Positions 24,420 to 34,370 of a DNA stretch of 64,000 nt are shown here, in pieces. The position numbers were made by a program, and so were the translations under genes. Origin of the DNA: Turnera subulata. Its lineage: Eukaryota; Streptophyta; Magnoliopsida; Malpighiales; Passifloraceae. Numbering within the stretch: the stretch's first letter is position 1; every line of letters starts with the position of its first letter. The notes beneath the pieces were generated by a model that saw only the letters and a list, made by a program, of their open reading frames with translations, was not told the DNA's origin and searched no databases. Where the stretch lies: positions 297,631 to 361,630 of the forward strand of contig JAKUCV010001512.1 in assembly GCA_028386065.3 (NCBI GenBank), read 5' to 3'.

Positions 24420-25103
24420 TTAACAGTTTGCAACGACGTTGACACGGAAGCTGTTTGCGTCACTGTTGACGTTGACCGTGACTCTGTCGCTCCAAGAGAA
24501 CCACATGCCGCCTCTGTAGCGCTGGCCAGGAATCTCAAACCGGTTAGCTTGAGGGAATCGGAGTGGAATCAGACCGTGATCATCTCGTGGTTGCCACTGC
24601 GTCTCCGTCAGAAGAACCATGTTGGGCTTGTACTGGTTCTTCAAGTCTCTCAGAGTACGTGAGAATTCCTGTGCAGGCCTTGCAACTCCTCTGCAGTTCC
24701 ACACCAGTAGCCGTACCTTTGGCCAGGTTGGAGGTAGCCGAGTCATTCTGGGTATGCTCTGGGCTGTCATTGAGAGCTGGTAGTAAGCACCTTGCTCCAC
24801 AATCTGGCAAGTGGACTCCAAGTTGAACTCTTGTAGCCTATCCGAGATGAAGAACATCACGGAGTTTGCTGAGTCGTAGTATGAAGTCCTCAGTGTTCCA
24901 TGGTCCTCTAGGAAGAACACCTCTTCCATTGGAGTGACGAAGAACCGCGACGAGTAGAGCTCGTCGACGAAGACCAGGCGTGGCATTCTGCCGAGCTCGT
25001 TCGGCAGCTCTTCAGCACGTTCGTTGACCATGCTGTAAGCCAGTCGGTTCCTTCTGCCAAGATTGGCACCTTCGACGAAGAAGACGGACGAAGGAGTAGG
25101 CAT
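24420..25103 (-). CDS. Antisense cargo ORF A: unknown N-terminus plus truncated LINE-type endonuclease segment
   Basis: 227 residues, antisense to the element. Residues 1-125 or so are unrecognised, with blocks such as PSSVFFVEGANLGRRN and FFLEDHGTLRTSYYD. From about residue 130 it reads VRLLVWNCRGVARPA..., then YKPNMVLLTETQWQP and GGMWFSWSDRVTVNV. These match the start of the apurinic-like endonuclease (EEP fold) of plant LINE ORF2 proteins, with the first Asn (WNCRG) and the metal-binding Glu (LTET). The frame ends before the later catalytic motifs (GDFN, SDH), so endonuclease activity is unlikely. A TATA box and an A-rich leader of roughly 80 bases precede the ATG. It may be a captured host or LINE-derived gene piece; whether it is expressed is unknown. 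Confidence 0.6.
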   Translation of the reverse strand: MPTPSSVFFVEGANLGRRNRLAYSMVNERAEELPNELGRMPRLVFVDELYSSRFFVTPMEEVFFLEDHGTLRTSYYDSANSVMFFISDRLQEFNLESTCQIVEQGAYYQLSMTAQSIPRMTRLPPTWPKVRLLVWNCRGVARPAQEFSRTLRDLKNQYKPNMVLLTETQWQPRDDHGLIPLRFPQANRFEIPGQRYRGGMWFSWSDRVTVNVNSDANSFRVNVVANC

Positions 25104-25208
25104 TTTGTTTTGGACGTGTGGGGTTTTGTTTACGATCGTGGTATTTTCTTTTGCTTTAGCGTTTTGTTGCTTTGATTGCTTTTAATGATTTACACCTCAC
25201 CGCTCCTT

Positions 25209-25216
25209 CTTTTATA
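25209..25216 (-). promoter_or_regulatory. TATA box upstream of antisense ORF A
   Basis: TATAAAAG on the minus strand, 106 bases upstream of the ATG at 25103. The leader between them is A/C-rich and contains no other ATG, as expected for a plant 5' UTR. Confidence 0.55.
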
Positions 25217-25439
25217 CACTTATGGGGAGCGTGATTACCGTTTTTGATTTTCAAGATTTTGTTTTTGAATTTACCGTTGCTTGCATTTATTGCTTTACGC
25301 GTTTTTCGGACCCACGCCAGAGATTTTCAGCCTATTTTCAACACATGATTTTATTTCGCTCTGGCTACCTTGGCGTTTCTTTTGATGTGTGTCATTATTT
25401 TCTTGCATCTTTTATCACAAGCATCCGTGACCGTTGTGG

Positions 25440-25718
25440 CTAGACGGATGAGACCGTATCTCGAGTAGAGCGCATGTGCGACAAGTATACAGCTGTTCGG
25501 ACATCGTGGAGAGATACGAGCCTTGACAGACGTTTTGGCTTATGCGGAAATTGTGAACAAGTGGGTAACGTGTCTTTCGAGGGACACAGGACGTTCCCGT
25601 GATCATCGCCTTCCGAGTTAACGGGTATCTTTTTCACGAGGTTAACCGACGTCACCGTTAGTTGTACGGTACGTTTCGTGAATCGAGGATGTTCACGTCC
25701 GATACGAACACCGTTCAT
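25440..25718 (-). CDS. Possible antisense ORF C (92 residues)
   Basis: An open frame from an ATG at 25718 (MNGVRIGREHPRFTKR...) between ORFs A and B on the same strand. It is basic, with no recognised domain, signal peptide or membrane segment. No clear TATA box precedes it; the upstream stretch is A/T-rich. It may be chance or leader sequence. Confidence 0.2.
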   Translation of the reverse strand: MNGVRIGREHPRFTKRTVQLTVTSVNLVKKIPVNSEGDDHGNVLCPSKDTLPTCSQFPHKPKRLSRLVSLHDVRTAVYLSHMRSTRDTVSSV

Positions 25719-25945
25719 GGAAACGTGTTTTGTTTTAATTTCTTTCTGTTTTGATTTTGTTAACTGAGTTTTAATTTTTGATTCCTTAATATTTGATTTT
25801 ATAATCTTATGGTTTATTTTAATCTGCCTTGACATGTTTTGTTTTCCTATTTAACACAAGATTTCTTAACACAAGAGAATTTTGATTTAAAAATGAAATT
25901 TATTTTATTTATTTCATAAAGGTGTTACAACAGAGAAGAAGTGCC

Positions 25946-26323
25946 CTAAGGAGCTACTTGCTTCTCAAGGTCTTTTACAAGCTGTTGAACGTTCCTTAAG
26001 TGCGGGAAGAGTTCCGCGCACGCCAGTTCAATTTGTGCCACCGCCGAGTTGATTTTCCTCAGGGAGACGTTTAGCTGCGTCAACTTCTGTTGCGGTGTGC
26101 TGCTTTCAGCTACCGCTTTGCCTTTCTTGTCCTCAGCTTTCTTGCCGGCACGCTTCTTCCATCGCTTTGGGGAGACCACCATGTGCTCCTCCAGGCCGAT
26201 GATGTTCGTCTTGAACCGCTTCTTTGGAGGCTCTTCATCGGAGCTTGTCGGGAAAGCCTTGCCACCGATGTAGCTGTTGTTCTCGGAGTCTGAGGTCGTT
26301 TGAGAACGAAGTGGAGAGTCCAT
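25946..26323 (-). CDS. Antisense cargo ORF B: small basic coiled-coil protein
   Basis: 125 residues from an ATG at 26323 (MDSPLRSQTTSDSENN). The frame is also open upstream, but the TATA box 35 bases before this ATG makes it the likely start. It has two basic clusters that could be nuclear localisation signals (PPKKRFK; KRWKKRAGKKAEDKKGK) and a C-terminal heptad-like helix (LTQLNVSLRKINSAVAQIE ... VQQLVKDLEKQVAP) suggesting a coiled coil. No family recognised. The first third is Ser-rich and acidic. It lies antisense in the LARD internal region, upstream of ORFs C and A on their strand. A structural or regulatory nuclear role is a guess from composition only. Confidence 0.5.
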   Translation of the reverse strand: MDSPLRSQTTSDSENNSYIGGKAFPTSSDEEPPKKRFKTNIIGLEEHMVVSPKRWKKRAGKKAEDKKGKAVAESSTPQQKLTQLNVSLRKINSAVAQIELACAELFPHLRNVQQLVKDLEKQVAP

Positions 26324-26357
26324 GGCTGAGAGTGAGTGTCTCAACTGTGAGGGTTGG

Positions 26358-26365
26358 TATTTATA
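26358..26365 (-). promoter_or_regulatory. TATA box upstream of antisense ORF B
   Basis: TATAAATA on the minus strand, 35 bases before the ATG at 26323. Transcription starting about 30 bases downstream would give a leader of only a few bases. Confidence 0.55.
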
Positions 26366-26469
26366 AGCGGATGAGATGTCGCTTAAGGGTATAAGCGGTA
26401 TCTCATGTTGAGTTTGGACACCTGGCAGAGTGTGCCAGAAGCTTATCGTGGTAGGACCCACGGATAAGA

Positions 26470-26509
26470 CGGAATTTCGGGGACGAAATTCTTTTTAAGG
26501 TGGGTAGAC
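26470..26509 (+). other. Retained pol 3' end and polypurine tract of the LARD parent
   Basis: The plus strand encodes EFRGRNSF-stop, the common C-terminus of Tekay/Del pol polyproteins, followed by the purine-rich aaggtgggtaga right before the TG of LTR2. It marks the right edge of the cargo and shows the parent clade. Confidence 0.65.
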
Positions 26510-29500
26510 TGTAACAGCCCGGGTAAAATTTGGATTTTTACCGGGACTGTTAAAGTCGTTATACAGTGATTTACCGAACGAATTAATCTTGGGTAATTAA
26601 TTCAAGGTAAATCGGGAGTCGTTTTTCGAAACCGAGAGTTTTCCCGCGCTCGGGAGTGTCTTCTTAACTAACCGAGCCTCAGTTTCCAGTTCCGAGACTT
26701 GGACGACGTTCAGGAGGATTAATCGGATTTTCCGAGCCCAAGTTGTATTTTTGGACTTGGGACGGAAAATTCGAAAGACGGGAGTATCCCTGCGTTTTCG
26801 AGATCCCGACGCGAGAATCCGGACCGGCCGAATATGGTTGCCCGAGGCCACTCTTCTTCTTCTCTTTCCTTTCTCTTCCTCTTTCTCGGCTACATTTCTT
26901 CTCTCTCCCGGTTTTTCCCGGCCATGCGGGCCCCACTTTCTTCTCTCTTTTCTTTCTTTCCCTTCCTTTCTTTTCTTTTCTTCTCCCATTTTCTTCTCAG
27001 CCGCCTCCAGCTTCACCCGTGAACTAACCGGCCCCTCCCATCTTTTCTTCTTTTTCTCTTTGTCTCTATCTTTTCTTCTTTCCCTTTAACTTCCCTTCCT
27101 CTACCGACACCACACACCCATTCCCCTCACCTTTACCTTTCTTCTTCCTCTCCACCAGACACGACCAGAGCCACCTCCTCCTTCTCCTTTCTTCTTCTTT
27201 CTTCCTTCCCCGCTCATGCTCTCCTCCGCCCCTCACCATTTCTGCCACCACCAAACGCAACCGCCTCCACCTTCCCAAACCGCCTCCTCCCTTCTGCTTC
27301 AACAACTCACCGCCGCCGAGCCATCGATCCTTCCCTCCTCGTCGCCGTGTCTCCCCGTTGAGTCGGGGCCTCTTGCAGCCATGGACGTCGTTGGGCAAAT
27401 CGCCCAGCTGGCCGCCTCCCCTGAGATCGCCGTCGAAGACAGTGGCCGATCCTTCTTCTCTCCTCCCCGTCTCCGGCGAGCCACTCGCAAGTGGGCAGCA
27501 GAGCAGTGACCTTTCTCCTTCCCTCGCCTTGTTCTCCTCGATCTGCCGCCGCCGATCTCGTCCTCTGCTCGTGCACGCGCCGCCTTCCACAAGCCGACCT
27601 CCTCTCTTCTCTGAACTCGAGCCACTGAACACAGGAGGTTCGATTTTCCCTTCTCTATCTTCCTTCTTTGTTGAACCTCGTCGGTTTTGGTGCTAATCTG
27701 ATTTTGTTTTTGTTGTTGGGTTGTGTGGGAATGGCAATGGTGTTGTTAGATCGTTTTTGTGGAGGTTTTGTGCGTTGGAGGGGTCGTGTGGTTGAGTGAC
27801 GAGCAGTGAACGTTGGGCGTGTCAGGGACTTCTGTGAACAGTGACAGTGGAGGTTCTGGACTGCCGTGAACAGTGTTTGGCCGGAATCCGGCGAGGTTCC
27901 GGCAGTTGCGGGTTTATTCCGGCAAAGTCTCGGGATTTTCCGGCGAGGCCTGGACAACTCCAGTGTGAACAGTGCGTCTTCAGCAAACGGAACTCAAAGG
28001 ACGGATGCTTCGGTAATTCCTTGGACCCGAATTATACCTTGGCGCGGATTTAGGCTCGGTTTGCACACGGACTCGAAAACGGGCCGAACGTGCGGAGGCC
28101 CATAATACCGTGACATATATGCATTACCAACAGACCCCGAACTCTAATAACGAAACCCGAACAACGTTAACGAACCCGGACTCTAATTGTTTTAATTAAA
28201 ATAAAGATTTAATTTAATTAATCAAATACTAACCTTTAATTCTATTTATGTTCTGTAACTTGATTTATAATTTTATTTCTGTTTGAACTATTAAAAGGCC
28301 TATAATATTTAGATTCCGGTTTATTTAATTTATACTTGGACTGTTAATAATTAAAAGCCCAAAAATACTTATTAACTTGATTTAGTTGTCAAATGTAAAC
28401 TAAAAACATATATATATGATTATCTATGAATTGTAAACACATATGTATAAATGACTATATATATATTCTACTAGATTTATGTTTAGCTAAATAAGGAAAA
28501 TACAACTTTATTTATCACATAAATATATATATGGCAAAATGGGAATTTCCTACTATATATGTATAAATATGGTCACACTAGATATACGTATAATCTAGTA
28601 TCGATTATGTATAAATATACGTATATATATACATGTATTTTAATATGTTTATGTTTTTCCCTTATCAACAAAGGGCTAGAAGGCCGGGATATCGGCCTGA
28701 ACGTTCGGTTTTGGTTTTAATTTAAAAATTAAGTATAATCAGAGTATCGATAGGAAACTCGGTTTCGGTCTTTAATTTGAAATTGAGTATAAACGGTATA
28801 ATGAATAAAGAGGTTAATTTCATAATAAAGAAATTGGATATAAGGCAAGCCGTATAACAATCTCTAAAACTGGTATCATGCATAAACATCTTGTTGGTGC
28901 ATTATAAGTGATTATTGTGTTCCTATATGTACATAGGGTATCGGGATTTGACCGGATAGCAGTTTCAGAGACATACCAGGTGAGGATGGATAAACCTTGA
29001 TATGTGCCCGTAATACTGTGTATGCTTTGTTGTTTGATAGAACCGTTGAAATGATCCTTGTTAGTTATTTGATTGCCATGAATGTTGTTGCTGTTGCTGG
29101 GCTGTGTGGAATGATTATGTGGATTCTGTGAATAATTGTTGTACTATTAACTGTGTGTAATTAGTGATATGAAATTGCGGATTGGTTGGGCTTGAGAAAT
29201 AATCTGTGATGACTATGACTGCTGTGATGTTGTTGTTGTTGATGTTAGACTGTGTTATTGGATTTGTGATATTGTGTAGAGGATAATGATGAACTGGTCA
29301 ATGTGGATAATTAGGAAAAGAATAAAGAGTATTGGAAATGGAACTGAAACTGAAAGTGAGAGGATGATATATTGTCACTTGGAAAGTAGTGGTACGACTA
29401 GATGGTTAGAGACTAGTTCTGTGGTGTCTTGCCAGAGGGTTTGTTGGTTGGGGTGTTGACCCCGGATTTGTGATATTGGGATGTTGATCCCGGATTTGTG

Positions 29501-30253
29501 ATATTGGGATGTTGATCCCGGATTTTGAGATATTGGGATGTTGATCCCGGATTTGAGATATGGGGATGTTGATCCCGGATTGTGGTGGGGCCTGGCATCC
29601 AGAATTAGTTAATAACCAGGTACGACCCTAGCTTGTCCAGTGACGGGGCCCGGAAGATAAAATTGGTAATAATAACTAATAAGTAATCTTTTGGTCTTGG
29701 CTTTGATGTGATTTAGTGAGATTCCTTTGACGTGTTGGTTGTGTTAGATTCCTTGATGCGTTGCTTGATTTAGGTTCTTTTGACGTGTTGTGTGTGTAGT
29801 TTCATCTGTTTGATGGTTGTTTTACTTCGAAAGTGTTATGGTTGAATATATCACTGTTTATCTTTCGTCGGTGAGCGCTTCGGACTCACCCCTCGCCTGC
29901 GGGGTTTCATCCCGTAGGATGAGATGTTGTTGTACAGGCTTGGTGCATTCCAGACAGGCTGCGGCGTTATCCCTTGGACGGGCTTGGATCCATAGATTGC
30001 ATGTGTCGCATACAGTGTTAGTGAGTTTAAGTCTTCCGCTGTGCATATTGTTATCGTTGTTGGGCCATTGGGCCAGTTTCATTATTATTGATGTTATTGA
30101 TGTTGGGCCGTAGGGCCATATTGTTGTTTATACCTTTGGGCTGTTGAGCCAGAGTTATGCTTTATACACTGTATGCTAGGCCTTGTTGGGCTGGGTTGTC
30201 ACAGTTCTGGCTTGTGTTTACTGTGTACGGTAAATACGGGTCGGGGCGTCTCA
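26510..30253 (+). repeat. 3' LTR (3,744 bp)
   Basis: Counterpart of 20345-24077 along its full length. Differences are mostly C/T and G/A changes. Compared with LTR1 it carries about 21 extra bases near 27925-27945 (cggcaaagtctcgggatttt), lacks about a dozen bases of the TTTTC tract near 26970, and has one extra TA pair near 28626. It ends CGTCTCA followed by AGTA. Confidence 0.92.
29452..29581 (+). repeat. 28-bp minisatellite inside the 3' LTR
   Basis: Same array as at 23275-23405, with the same number of units and one or two base changes. Confidence 0.85.
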
Positions 30254-31304
30254 AGTATGTGAGTTTTTACTAGTCTAACCAGGTCAATAACAAAAAGAAC
30301 CTAGTCGGGTCAATTTTTTTTTTCGAACAATTGCATGTCTTGTCCAACTTCTTCTTTAAACCCCTAGATTAGGCTCTCAATCACGAGATAACCTTTGAAC
30401 CCGACCTGACCATTCCAATTCAGTTCTATTGAGTAATCATATTTCGGGTATGTTTACTTATTTTGCAAAATATAGATAAATTTTTGTATATACTACAAGA
30501 TTAGGTATGTGATACATTTCTGTGTATACTAGAGATTAACTCAAAATATTGTTATTTACGTTGGATTCTTAATTAACTGGACTTAACTTTAACATATAAA
30601 CATTATACATCATGAATAACATAATTTTGTTCTTATTATATTTAATATATAGTGTTACATAATTTACATACCCACCTAACACGCTAACTAAGATATTTTT
30701 TAACTCATTTCCTCAAAAAGAAAAAAAGATATGGATTTAATTTTAACTAAATTATATGGTTTTAAGATAAAATGCTTTAATTGTAATGGGTTGATAAGTT
30801 AAGTTATTCAAATGTTCAAACAAATTATTAGATGGCCAATTTGATACTCAACTAAAATTAGAGTGTGCTAAATGAAATTTTGCCAAAAACATTTACTTAC
30901 CTTAAAACATCATAATTGATCAATATGATATTTAAGCAGATTTAATAACTTACTTTAACACTACTGTTGCTGGACTCGTATAGTGTGTCTCATACTCTCA
31001 TTCATACAAGCAGGCTTTCATTTTTTTGTACGGGTTAGACTTAGCCCGTTATAATTAAAATACGGCAGTGGTCTTGGACCCGGGCCCGATTTGAGTCGGT
31101 TTGTAAGTGGTTTAACTCACGAGTCCAGTTTTTTCTTCCCCTATTAATTCGTCATCATCACTCGCATATTTATGTTATGCTAGTAAAAACAGTGGCTGCT
31201 GAACAGCGCCCTTCTGCCCTTTTATCACATTCAGCTCAACTCCGGCAACACAAGGTTGTCTTCGTTTTTTTCTTTTTTCTCCAATTTGAACCTAAATCCA
31301 CGTC
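30254..31304. other. Intergenic: ISY1 promoter side
   Basis: About 1 kb of AT-rich sequence between the LARD and ISY1. No coding frame or repeat family recognised. The last 150 bases probably hold the ISY1 leader. Confidence 0.55.
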
Positions 31305-32207
31305 ATGGCTCGTAACGAAGAGAAAGCGCAGTCGATGTTAAATCGATACATAACTTTGAAAGCCGAGGAGAAGAAGAAGCCCAAGGAGCGCCGCCCTTTC
31401 CTCGCATCGGAATGCCGGGATCTCGCCGAGGCGGACAAGTGGCGCCAGCAGATCATGCGGGAGATCGGCCGCAAGGTGGCGGAGATCCAGAACGAAGGCC
31501 TCGGCGAGCACCGCCTCCGCGACCTAAACGACGAGATCAACAAGCTTATACGCGAGAAATCGCACTGGGAACGACGCATCGTCGAGCTCGGCGGCCCTAA
31601 TTACGCCAAACACTCCGCTAAAATGACCGACCTAGAGGGGAACATCGTCGACGTCCCAAACCCTAGCGGGCGTGGGCCAGGGTACCGGTACTTCGGGGCC
31701 GCTAAGAAGCTTCCCGGAGTACGGGAGCTCTTCGAGAAGCCGCCCGAGTTGAGGAAGAGGAGGACTCGGTACGATATTTATAAGCGAATCGATGCGAGTT
31801 ATTACGGGTACAGGGACGACGAGGATGGCGTTTTGGAGAAGGTGGAGGGGCCGGCGCAGGAGAATATGAGGACGGCGAAGGTGAAGGAGTGGAAGAGGAT
31901 GGAGGAGATACGGCAGGAGGCGCGGAGAGGGGCGAAGGAGGTGGTGACGGTGGGTGGCGCGGGGGCGGAGGTTTTGATTGAAGGGGAAGAGGATGTGGTG
32001 GAGGAGGAGAGGAGAATGCAGAAGGAGAAAGAGGAAACGGAGAGGAAGGAGAGGGAGTTCGTGGTGCACGTGCCCTTGCCGGATGAGAAGGAGATTGAGA
32101 AGATGATTGTGGAGAAGAAGAAGATGGAGTTGTTGCAGAAGTATGCAAGTGAGGAGTTGAGGGAGGAGCAGTCTGAGGCTAAGGCTATGCTTAATATTCA
32201 GCGCTAG
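31305..32207 (+). CDS. ISY1: Pre-mRNA-splicing factor ISY1 homologue
   Basis: A single exon encoding 300 residues, as in Arabidopsis, where the gene is also about 300 codons. The start MARNEEKAQSMLNRYITLK is the invariant ISY1 N-terminus. It is followed by KKPKERRPFLASEC, EIGRKVAEIQNEGLGEHRLR, the DLNDEINKLIREKSHWE helix, and the GPGYRYFGAAKKLPGVRELF block near residues 125-145. The C-terminal third is Glu/Lys/Arg-rich and probably helical. ISY1 joins the NineTeen-associated/Prp19 complex and sits at the spliceosome active site in the nucleus. Codon use is GC-rich compared with neighbours, but nothing is broken. Antisense open frames across it are shadows of this GC-rich coding sequence. Confidence 0.96.
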   Translation: MARNEEKAQSMLNRYITLKAEEKKKPKERRPFLASECRDLAEADKWRQQIMREIGRKVAEIQNEGLGEHRLRDLNDEINKLIREKSHWERRIVELGGPNYAKHSAKMTDLEGNIVDVPNPSGRGPGYRYFGAAKKLPGVRELFEKPPELRKRRTRYDIYKRIDASYYGYRDDEDGVLEKVEGPAQENMRTAKVKEWKRMEEIRQEARRGAKEVVTVGGAGAEVLIEGEEDVVEEERRMQKEKEETERKEREFVVHVPLPDEKEIEKMIVEKKKMELLQKYASEELREEQSEAKAMLNIQR

Positions 32208-34370
32208 AGATTGTAAGTATCGGTGGTTAGATTGTGTTGTTAGGTAGTTTTAGTTTGGATTAGCATCAGGCTTTGCCGTTTGTCTTCTGCTTGAAACAAG
32301 TGGTTACTATTCCTTTTGGCTACTGTTGGTGATTGCTGATTAGTTCAACTTATATTGCCCAAATTATATATGTGCTTATGTAATTGCAACTGTGGCAGGA
32401 TACTGTCTATTGAGCTATGCTGGTGAACCTGCGTATATCTATGGATGATTTTGTTGAAATTTCCACTTTTCTGTGAGTTTGGTTTCATAGTCTTAAATTA
32501 TTAGGCATGTTTGCTGTTCCTCATCCCGTTTGCATCCTCAACCTATTTGCACTTTATATAGTGTGTCTATGTGGTTATATCTTTGCAGTGGATGTGGCGT
32601 TTGCGCCTTTGTCTTGGCATGCGGCATTTTTTTGTCTGTACGTCATGCCATCCCCAAACTTCTTCAAATGTGTATTAGTTGATGATCGAGATAGCTCCCC
32701 TGCACAAACCCTTTTCTTTCCTGTATTCTTCACCTGAGAAGCAGGAGCAGAAACTTGTTTTGGTTACCCTTCATTTTGATATGACTTGTTTTCCCTGCTT
32801 CTCTGGTTGAACGTTTTGCCTTCCTCATTTTGCTCATTTTTCATGATGAAACTGCTGTATCTTGTCCTTGGGGTTGAAGTATTTTTCCTCCATCCTTGTT
32901 TCCCTGGATGAGGCTAAGTTGGACCTAAGTGGAATGCCTTTTAGTTCAGTTCAGCATGAACTGAAAGCTGCTCAACGACTGATTTGCTTTTGTATATGCT
33001 GTTTCTTTCACTTTAGGGTTACTGGCCAAATATGACATGTAAAAATGTGACCCGAGTTCAATTCTATTTTAACTCTTTGGATATGCATCTTCTCTCTGCA
33101 AGTCTCACAAGGAAAACAACTGAAAGTCAAAAATGAAGAGTGATATGGCATCTAACTTGTGGACACAGACTATGGAATATGGCAAGTTCCATCTTGGAAC
33201 TTATTGCCAACAGTGACTGTTAAAGTGGTAGTTTGTGCTGCGAATCATTCATCCGATTTCGCTCATAAACTTCTGGTATAAGGCTACTGCTGGATCTCAT
33301 AAGGATAATGCATTTTATGTTTATGAATGCATCTTGGTGTTTTCTTGGCATTCAATTTTTCTGCTTGTTAGGGACACTGAGGGCATTTCGTTAAGTGGTA
33401 TGTTCTGCTTTCTAATTGCACACACATCTTAGAACATTTTGTAGTGAATCAATTTAGACGTTTTGGACTTGCCCGAAACTGTTATCTGAGAACATCAGTT
33501 TGTTTTAATCTCCCTCTCACACGCACATATTCATAAGAGAGCTCTCTGTCTGTTGGTAATGTAATAAAAGACGCTAAGAGTTTTTCTTGGTCAGGCATAA
33601 AATTGATTCATATTGCACTGACAGGTTCCTGGAATTAGCGGATGCAGTGGGCTGAATGCCAAATCCAGTGTTCCATTATATGTGGCGCATTGAACAGGCA
33701 CAAGAAGGGGAAGACAACAATTTAATGAGTTGGCTAGGAGCCCCTACAAAAGTTGGAGTCTTAAATTTATAAATTGCAGGATTTGCTACTCATGTTGCGT
33801 CAGAAGTGTTAAGACTCGGCATTTGTGGAATGGTGCCCAAGGTGCTTAAGTTGTGACTAGTCAAGTGTCAACCATCTATGATTGAAGGCCGAGTCTGTCA
33901 TTCTCAGTTTCTCTATCAAGATCTAAACAGTGCCACAGCATTGGTTGAGTGACTTTGACTCTTTTTCCCGGAGATGTCTAGCAGCCAAAACCTGCGACCA
34001 AATTCTTTAGGTCTTAAATGGATTTCGCTGGTGGTTTCCATTTGATCAGTTATGCATCTCTTATCTGCGGCCTGTTGGTCTTGGGTTTCTGTTACAATCC
34101 ACCGTCTTCTTTTTTTTTAAGCTCATATTCTTTCTAGCATTGTGATGCATCTAAAAAGCGTTTGATATTCGAGATCTTGTTGCATAAAACAATTTTTTAT
34201 AAAAAAAATACGAGCTGCGAGATGCAGAAGAACAAATTATTACAATGCTTATTTGGAGATAAAATTGAAAATATGTCCCGTCAATTATTCAACAGGAAAC
34301 TGGAATGCAACATTCTTGTGTAGAATTCTTCTCCATTGATTTCCCGCTGCTCGTAGAACCTTCATAATCT
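32208..34370. other. Intergenic: ISY1 3' flank to glucanase 3' end
   Basis: 2.1 kb without a supported gene. The two flanking genes converge here, so both 3' UTRs lie inside. T-rich stretches are frequent. I see no repeat or RNA gene. Confidence 0.55.

Larger units (their letters stand above)
20345..30253 (+). mobile_element. Non-autonomous LARD-like LTR retrotransposon with antisense cargo
   Basis: Two nearly identical LTRs (20345-24077 and 26510-30253) flank a 2,432-bp internal region. Both LTRs start TGTAACAGCCCGGG and end GGGGCGTCTCA. AGTA flanks the element on both sides (20341-20344 and 30254-30257), consistent with a target-site duplication. The primer-binding site (24081-24092) and the 3' end before LTR2, which still spells the usual pol terminus KTEFRGRNSF-stop, point to a Tekay/Del-type Ty3/gypsy parent. 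No gag, protease, RT or integrase is present on the plus strand. The internal region carries ORFs on the minus strand instead. By eye the LTRs differ at about 45 positions plus three small indels, about 1%, so insertion is recent on a plant time scale. Mobility would need proteins supplied by an intact relative. Confidence 0.9.

Noticed and set aside
24420..26323. Cargo as an endogenous DNA virus or pararetrovirus
   Set aside because: The A-rich leader and compact TATA-ORF units suggested it, but I see no replication protein, coat protein or movement protein motif. The only recognisable domain is LINE-like.
27066..27632. 188-residue minus-strand frame in the 3' LTR
   Set aside because: In LTR1 the same frame is split in two (20913-21125 and 21186-21479). 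This is LTR noise, not a gene.
31632..32148. Antisense frames of about 145 residues across ISY1
   Set aside because: Shadows of GC-rich coding sequence; Pro/Leu/His-rich and without motifs.
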